In this document: in pieces, positions 58,181-64,000 of the stretch
Layout of the letters: each line of letters starts with the position of its first letter
Numbering within the stretch: position 1 is the first letter of the stretch
Origin: Zygnema cylindricum
Taxonomy: Eukaryota > Streptophyta > Zygnematophyceae > Zygnematales > Zygnemataceae
Reading direction: 5' to 3'
DNA length: 64,000 bases
Assembly (NCBI GenBank): GCA_037447655.1
Contig: JBBHKE010001834.1
Location: 62,001 to 126,000, forward strand
The notes under the pieces: generated by a model
Database searches by the model: none
The model's input: only the letters and a program-made list of their open reading frames with translations
Told to the model about the DNA's origin: nothing
Made by a program: the position numbers and the translations under genes

Positions 58181-59536
58181 CTAAATCTGTATGCAAGAAA
58201 GCGGTCTTAACATCCATTTGATGGAGTTCCTATCCTCAATGGCTGCTAAAGACAAAAGAATTCTAACAGTTGGAAACCGGACAACCGGAGAGAAAGTCTC
58301 CTCATAGTCAATTCCCTCTTTCTGACTATACCCTTTTGCAACAAGGCGAGCCTTATATCTTTCAATAGAAATATTTGGATTTAGCTTAACTTTAAAAACC
58401 CACTTACAACCGATGGCCTTTCGATCCGACGGAAGCTCCACAAGCTCCCAAGTTTGAGCCTCCATTATCGATCGCATTTCATCATTTGCTGCAGAGATCC
58501 ATTGATCCTTTTCCGGGGCTGAAAAGGCTTGTTGTATGGTGACTGGCTCCATTGTGGTTGCAGTAAATAAGGCATGTTCCGCCGGTTCACCTCGCAGCCT
58601 GCTGTTTTGCCTTCTTCCCCCCGGAAAATCTGAGGCTGTAACTGTTGGATCCCTAAGCTGCCGCCGAGGAGGAGGAGGAGGAGGAGGAGGAGGAGGAGGA
58701 GGAGGAGGAGGAGCTTGAACAACCGGAATGACTGGAGTAGGAATAGAGAAAGAACTTGTGAAAGAGGAAAGAGGAACATTTTCAAAAATTACATATTCTT
58801 GATTTTTGGCATTTTTCTCAAAATCTGTCATGCCAAAAACATCGACCGATTGACTTTCTTCCTTAACCTGAATATTCTTAGCAACCTGAAGAGTTTTCCT
58901 GTCTGGGTTGTAAACTCTATAGCCTACTGACTCATCATCATAACCCATAAAAATTCTCGGGACAGATTTTGGATGAAGCATAGAAATAGGAAGATTATCC
59001 AAAATAAAACATTTACTACCAAAAACCCGAAAGTGACTTACATTGGGTTTCTTTCCTGTCCACATTTCATAAGGTGTCTTCCATTTTACTGCCTTAGTTT
59101 CTATTCTATTCCTTATATAAGATGCATAAGAGAAAGCCTCACCCCAAAACTTGAAATTTATCCCTTTATCCAACATCATAGATTTTGCACTCTCCGTTAA
59201 AGTCCGGTTAAGTCTTTCGGATACTCCGTTTTGCTCCGGAGTATAGGGAACTGTGAACAGACGAGATATGCCGTGTTCCCTTAAATAATCCGAGAATGCA
59301 TTCGAAATATATTCTCCCCCGTTGTCGGACCGAAGAGAGAGAATCGACTTCCCGTGAAGCTTTTCCGCCCACGTCTGGAAATGCTTGAAGTGAGTGAACA
59401 CTTCACTCTTTTCCTTCATGAAGTAAACTCGGCTGTACCGCAAAAAGTCATCCGTAAATGTAACTAGAAACCGGCTGCCACTAAGCGAAGGGACTTTAGA
59501 CGGTCCCCACACGTCCGAATGAATAATTTGCAGCAA
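58181..59536 (-). pseudogene. pol: Integrase-reverse transcriptase N-part, element G
   Basis: A 451-codon open stretch. Integrase DD35E residues are Asp8 (IIHSDVWG), Asp71 (LRSDNGGEY) and Glu107 (QNGVSERL), counted from 59536, with correct 35-residue spacing. After the core comes a linker with a run of about 16 prolines encoded by a (GAG)n microsatellite, then RT with [40 protein letters not shown] and [19 protein letters not shown] frameshift near 58230 ends it. An upstream TAA at about 59592 separates it from the HHCC domain. Confidence 0.92.
58666..58713. repeat. (GGA/GAG)n microsatellite in the integrase-RT linker
   Basis: 48 bp of uninterrupted GAG triplets; on the minus strand it codes for polyproline in element G. 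It also opens a meaningless polyglycine frame on the plus strand. Confidence 0.95.
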
Positions 59537-60129
59537 ATTCGTAGCCCGGTTATCCGCGGTTTGAGGTAGGGGCAGCTTGTGAAGCTTCCCTTAAGCACAA
59601 CCATCACATACATGAGAATCTTTTTGTCCTAATATGACCCCATCTATCATTTTGTGTTTCACCATTTTATCAAGTTTTTCGTGATGAACATGACCGAGCC
59701 TCTTATGCCACAAAACATTTTCCGGAAGAACACTTGAGTATGCAAAGTCAATTTCATTAGCCAAGTCCATCCGGTACAACAAGTTTGGGCCTCTAGTTCC
59801 TACCAAATCTACTCTCCCATATTTGCTTACTACCTTCTTCCCATTCTTTTGCAAAATTTCAAATCCTTTCATTTCAGCCACAAAAGTGGAAAACAATTTT
59901 TTCTTAAACTTTGGAATATAAAGAACATCATGTAAGGTTCTCTTTACAATCTGACCATTAATGTCACATGCTAACTCCACGCTTCCCTTTGCTATAGCCT
60001 ATACACCGCTATCATCCGCGTAGTAGATTCGACGAGTCGGAATCAGAGTAAGGGTTTTAAAGTAAGCCCGGTTGCCGCACATGTGGGAAGAGCATCCGGA
60101 GTCCATAATCCATCCATTCTCTTGAGGCC
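59537..60129 (-). pseudogene. pol: Protease and integrase HHCC domain, element G
   Basis: The protease motif WIMDSGCSSHMC has its Asp at 60104-60102. A TAG follows near 60000 (DDSGV then stop). The frame resumes MELACDINGQIVKRTLHDVL (59980), and the HHCC zinc domain reads HKRLGHVHHEKLDKM and CDGCA, followed by a TAA at about 59592 before GKLHKLPLP. The catalytic core follows. Confidence 0.88.
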
Positions 60130-61124
60130 CCTCCATGAGATCTTTTGCAAGGGCAAAGAACTCATCATCTTCCGATTGCGGAAATCTGACCACTTTATCT
60201 TTTTCCCCTAAAGATTCGTCTTGTGGCGTCTCATCAAATGCAAGGAACGCCGCATTTTTCACCGGCAGTTTTGGTGCTGACCCATTTGAAGGTGGTTCCT
60301 CCGATCGCACCTTCCATCCCGCACGGTAAATTCCTGTTTCACACGCTTTTATAAATGCTTTGCACAGCCGGAAAACATGACCTTGACCGAAGCAATAGAC
60401 ACACCTATCATATTGCCTATAATTAGGATTAGGGGTAAAGTTCCTATTTCCAGAAAATCCTGCTTGCCTATATGTCTGAGCATTGTACGCTACCGCTGAT
60501 TTTCCACCATTCAATGCTATCTGAGTTGCCTCTTCCTCTAGAATGTAAGCTTCAGCTACGGTTATATTCCATCTAGCCTTCTCTAACCTTTTCATTTGTT
60601 CCGCGGCTCTTTTATATTCAGCAGGAAGCCCTTCTCATTAAAATCATAGCTTGATGATGGGGAGGAAAATTCCCCCCGGAACATGCATTTTCCGACAGCA
60701 AAAGCTTCAAGCCATTACAATACGAGTTCATATCACCCCCGGTATACTTATAATCCCAAATTTTCCCAGCAGTTATAACCTCATTCTGCTCACTAGCTAG
60801 GACATATGACTCCCGTAAGGCCATCGATATATAAGATGATTTAGAGATATTGATATATGTCATGTGCAAATCTTCGGACAGGAGTAGTTTGAGAACATGC
60901 AATGCATCCTCATTTTTCTTTTCAAAATCAGAATCTGTATCCGGAAGAACACCGGAAATCACATCATACAATCTCACTTGCTTAAGGTAAGACTTAGTCA
61001 AATCCGCCCAATATAAATATTTTTGGCCATTAAACACCGCGATCCGTGAGGGAGGGCCCGTGAATTGTTGGTTTAAGGCAACCGGTGACCCAAAGGAGGA
61101 AGAAGAAGCCCCAGCCGTTGCCAT
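60130..61124 (-). pseudogene. gag: Gag, element G
   Basis: ATG at 61124 inside the LTR; the first 19 codons plus two bases are LTR-coded (MATAGASSSSFGSPVALNQ). The capsid domain runs PPSRIAVFNGQKYLYWADL to about 60640, where a single frameshift gives RRASC and a stop at 60618. The frame continues MKRLEKARWNITVAEAYILE and an intact knuckle CVYCFGQGHVFRLC near 60400. Apart from the frameshift it is complete. Confidence 0.92.
61054..61065 (-). promoter_or_regulatory. Primer-binding site, element G (variant)
   Basis: On the minus strand ATTCACGGGCCC follows CCAACA. It sits in the same place as the GGTTATGGGCCC sites, and only the GGGCCC half is shared. The same bases recur after the inner LTR (56101-56112). 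Which tRNA it pairs with was not recognised. Confidence 0.6.
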
Positions 61125-61882
61125 AATATTCAGATTACAAAAGAGGAAACTCTCACAGAAACCACAAAAAGACCGACTTCACAATGAAGCCCCAAGCAAA
61201 CCAGACACACACTAGGTCTGCAAATTTGCCACAATATAAAAACAATATTAAAGAATTCACATGAATAATTTCACAGGGTTCTGCCAAAAGATCACAATGA
61301 TCTTGCAATTCAAAAAGACACAAAAACTGCTTCGCAGTTTTCCATTCACTTAAATCCTAACTCCAAAATATTATAAGTCCTACATATACAAAGTGAACCT
61401 ACAGCTGATCTACACCGTACCACAACTACCGTGGTGTGTCGGTACACTAAACATTAATCAAACTAAACCCCGCCATCTACCGTACAAGTATTTACATCAA
61501 CCCTTATCCCTAGCCACTGCTAAAGTACGTAGTCAAAGTTAGTCTGCTGAAATGACGGCTCGGTCAATAATTCTCTTCCAAAATGATGGTGAACTCCGTC
61601 CGCCGTCCGCGTATTCATTCATCACCCGAAGATGAACCTCCACGTGTAAATCTGGTCCCTCAAGTAAATATGTACTTTGTCAACCAACTCAACCAAGCTT
61701 GACTCCCCCACGGACCGACACGTGTACATAGAGTGTACCAAATCTGTGAACTCCCTTTGGAGTTACATACCACACCACATCTTGTCTACGTCAACTCATT
61801 TTGTACACAAAAACCGACTAAGTCTAGACTCTCTTTCTCACACACGAGATATAGAGAGGACTAAAGGTTTCCAAAACCAACA
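61066..61882 (-). mobile_element. 5' LTR of element G (817 bp)
   Basis: Terminal CCAACA at 61877-61882 (complement TGTTGG) and TGTTGG at 61066-61071 (complement CCAACA). The gag ATG at 61124 is 59 nt from its end. The target duplication CTTAC follows at 61883. Its U3 matches the outer LTR fragment, not the inner LTR. Confidence 0.92.
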
Positions 61883-64000
61883 CTTACCACTATTGATGTT
61901 AGCGCAAACACAAACTTGAGTTACAAACATGGTTAAGAGTTTATTTTACATATTTTTGTGACTACGTACAATAAACGATGTTTCTTACAAATATCTTTGT
62001 TAGCGCAAACTCAAATTTGTGTTAGAAACATGGTTTAACGTTTTTTTTAACTTATTTTGTAGGCGTTGACAATATAATGGATTTCTTACAACTATTGCTG
62101 CTAATGTAAACATAAAATTCAGTTACAAACATGGTTCAGAGTTTTTTTTGCCTCTTTTTGTGACCACAAACAATAAACGATGTTTCTTACAAATATCTTT
62201 GTTAGCGAAAACTCAAATTTTTGTTAGAAACATGATTTAGGGTTTTTTTTAACATATTTTGTAGGCGTTAACAATATAAAGGGTTTCTTTCCACTATTAT
62301 TGTTAGCGAAAACACAAAATTGAGTTACAACCATGGTTTGGTGTTTATTTTACATCTTTTAACATCTTTTTTTTACATCTTTCTGTGACCGCGTACAATA
62401 AATGATGTTTCTTACAAATATCTTTGTTAGCGCAAACTCAAATTTGAGTTAGAAACATGGTTTAGGGTTATTTTTGCCTCTTTTTGTGAGGGTTAACAAT
62501 ATAAAGGGTTTGTAACCACTTTTATTGTAAGCTCAAAAACAAACTTGAGTTACAAACATGGTTCAAAGTTTATTTTACATCTTTTTTTGACAACGTACAA
62601 TAAACGATGTTTCTTACAAATGTCTTTGTTAGCGCAAACTAAATTTGTGTTACAGACATAATTTAGGGTTTTTTTTTAATTTATTTTGTGAGCGTTAACA
62701 ATGTAAAGGGTTTCTTACCACTATTATTGTTACCGCAAACACAAACTTGAGTTACAAACATGGTTCAGAGTTTATTTAGCATATTTTGTGACCGCTTACA
62801 ATAAACGATGTTTCTTACAAATATCTTTGTTAGCGCAAACCCAAATTTGTATGGTTTAGGGTTTTTTTTAACTTATCTTGTGAGCGTTAACAATATAAAG
62901 GGTTTCTTACCACTATTATTGTTACCGCAAACACAAACTTGAGTTACAAACATGGTTCAGAGTTTATTTAGCATATTTTGTGACCGCGTACAATAAACGA
63001 TGTTTCTTACAAATATCTTTTTAGCGCAAAGTCAAATTTGTGTTAGAAACATGGTTTAGGGTTTTTTTTAAATTATTTTGTGAGCGTTAACAATATAAAG
63101 GGTTTATTACCATTATTAATGTAAGCACAAACACAAACTTGAGTTACAACATGGTTTGGAGTTTATTTTAGTTCTTTTGTGACCGCGTACAATAAACAAT
63201 GTTTCTTACAAATTTATTTGTTAGCGCAAACTCAAATTTGTATTAGAAACATGGTTTAGGGTTTTTTTTAACTTATTTTGTGAGCTTTAACAATATAAAG
63301 GTTTTCTTACAACTAATGTTGTTAGCTTAAAAACAAAATTCACTTACAAACTTGGTTCAGAGTTTATTTTACCTCTTTTTGTGACCGCGAACAATAAACG
63401 ATGTTTCTTACAAATATCTTTGTTACCGCAAATTCAAATTTCTGTTAGAAACATGGTTTAGGGTTTTTTTTAACTTATTTTGTGAGGGTTAACAATATAA
63501 AGGGTTTCTTACCAGTATTATTGTAAGCTCAAACACAAACTTGAGTTACAAACATGGCTAAGAGTTTATTTTGCCTCTTTTTGTGACCGCGTACAATAAA
63601 CGTTGTTTCTTACAAATATCTTTGTTAGCCCAAACGCAAATTTGTGTTAGAAAGATGGTTTAGTGTTTTTTTTTACTTTTTTTGTGAGCGTCAACAATAT
63701 AAAGGGTTTCTTACCACTATTATTGTAAGCCCAAACACAAACTTGAGTTACAAACATGGTTCAGAGTTTATTTTACATATTTTTGTGATCTTATACAATA
63801 AACGATGTTTCTGACAAAAATCTTTGTAAGTGCAAACTCAAATTTGCATTAGAAACATGGATTAGGGTTTTTTTTGTACTTATTTTGTGAGCGTTAACAA
63901 TATAAAGGGTTTCTTACCACAATTATTGTAAGCGCAAACACAAACTTGAGTTACAAATATAGTTTGGAGTTTATTTTAAATCTTTTTGTGACCGCGTACA
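61883..64000. repeat. Satellite block 5 (runs off the window)
   Basis: About ten dimers of the GATGTTTCTTAC form, continuing block 4 in phase after the CTTAC duplication (CTTACCACTATTG resumes the unit cut at 54801). The array continues past the window end. Two adjacent units near 62700-62990 are almost identical to each other (TTACCGCAAACACAAAC with TTTAGCATATTTTGTG). Confidence 0.95.

Larger units (their letters stand above)
54802..61882 (-). mobile_element. Ty1/copia element G, three-LTR recombinant (7.08 kb)
   Basis: A minus-strand element with outer ends TATTGG (54802, mutated TGTTGG) and CCAACA (61882) and a perfect 5-bp duplication CTTAC (54797-54801 and 61883-61887) in the satellite. 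Order on the minus strand: LTR 61882-61066, gag, protease, integrase, RT, RNase H, LTR 56956-56113, second gag 5' piece (56112 to about 55446), partial LTR (about 55445 to 54802). This is an LTR-internal-LTR-partial internal-LTR structure, expected from recombination between elements. Confidence 0.93.

Noticed and set aside
58536-58785. Polyglycine and polyleucine frames near 58.7 kb
   Set aside because: Shadows of the (GAG)n microsatellite that encodes polyproline in element G integrase-RT.
60618-60640. Possible programmed frameshift between gag and pol in element G
   Set aside because: The break lies within the capsid domain before the zinc knuckle, not at a gag-pol border, and no slippery site plus structure was seen.
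1-64000. Ribosomal RNA, organelle or bacterial sequence
   Set aside because: No rRNA core motifs or operon-like gene packing; LTR retrotransposons and satellite DNA indicate a eukaryotic nuclear genome.

Overview
The window is eukaryotic, AT-rich heterochromatin-like DNA with no recognisable host gene, rRNA or complete tRNA gene. Everything confidently identifiable is repetitive: Ty1/copia-type LTR retrotransposons (gag with a CCHC knuckle, then protease, integrase, reverse transcriptase and RNase H in that order), a long tandem satellite, nonautonomous DNA transposons and several minisatellites. A plant or algal genome is the most natural guess (copia proteins of the common plant-like type, one TTTAGGG telobox-like motif per satellite unit), but the sequence does not prove the lineage.

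Layout. 1-9.6 kb: dispersed repeats, including three copies of a ~230-450 bp repeat (1-226, 6010-6455 inverted, 9150-9575), two minisatellites (1803-2576 and 3790-4400), a nonautonomous hAT element (5220-5902, 8-bp target duplication) and a possible small MITE (6741-7231). 9.6-21.4 kb: broken copia elements of one family group (A, B, C and an RT fragment), with a dispersed repeat at 7337-8272 reappearing at 18392-19312. 21.4-64 kb: a single satellite field (~202-bp units made of two diverged ~100-bp halves) visible in five blocks and split by retroelements D (22197-29135, minus), E (30426-36956, plus), a compound F/H block (38971-45161, minus) and G (54802-61882, minus). Two solo LTRs are nested in D and E.

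The main biological point is the architecture of elements D, E, F, G and the two solo LTRs. Their LTRs run into the gag coding region: the gag ATG lies inside the LTR, exactly 59 nt before the LTR end in seven LTRs. The primer-binding site follows the LTR with no spacer and is therefore translated as part of Gag. In D, E and F (and shorter in C) it reads GGTTATGGGCC(C), which is complementary to the anticodon arm of initiator tRNA-Met rather than to the tRNA 3' end. This combines a Ty1-like gag start in the LTR with copia/Ty5-like half-tRNA priming. G has a different primer-site sequence. F carries a gag-only frame with a long acidic tail. G is a three-LTR recombinant with two different U3 types.

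All the coding copies carry stops or frameshifts, so none looks autonomous now. Coordinates of LTR ends with target-site duplications (D, G, both solo LTRs, the hAT element) are firm; boundaries in the 9.6-21.4 kb mosaic are approximate.
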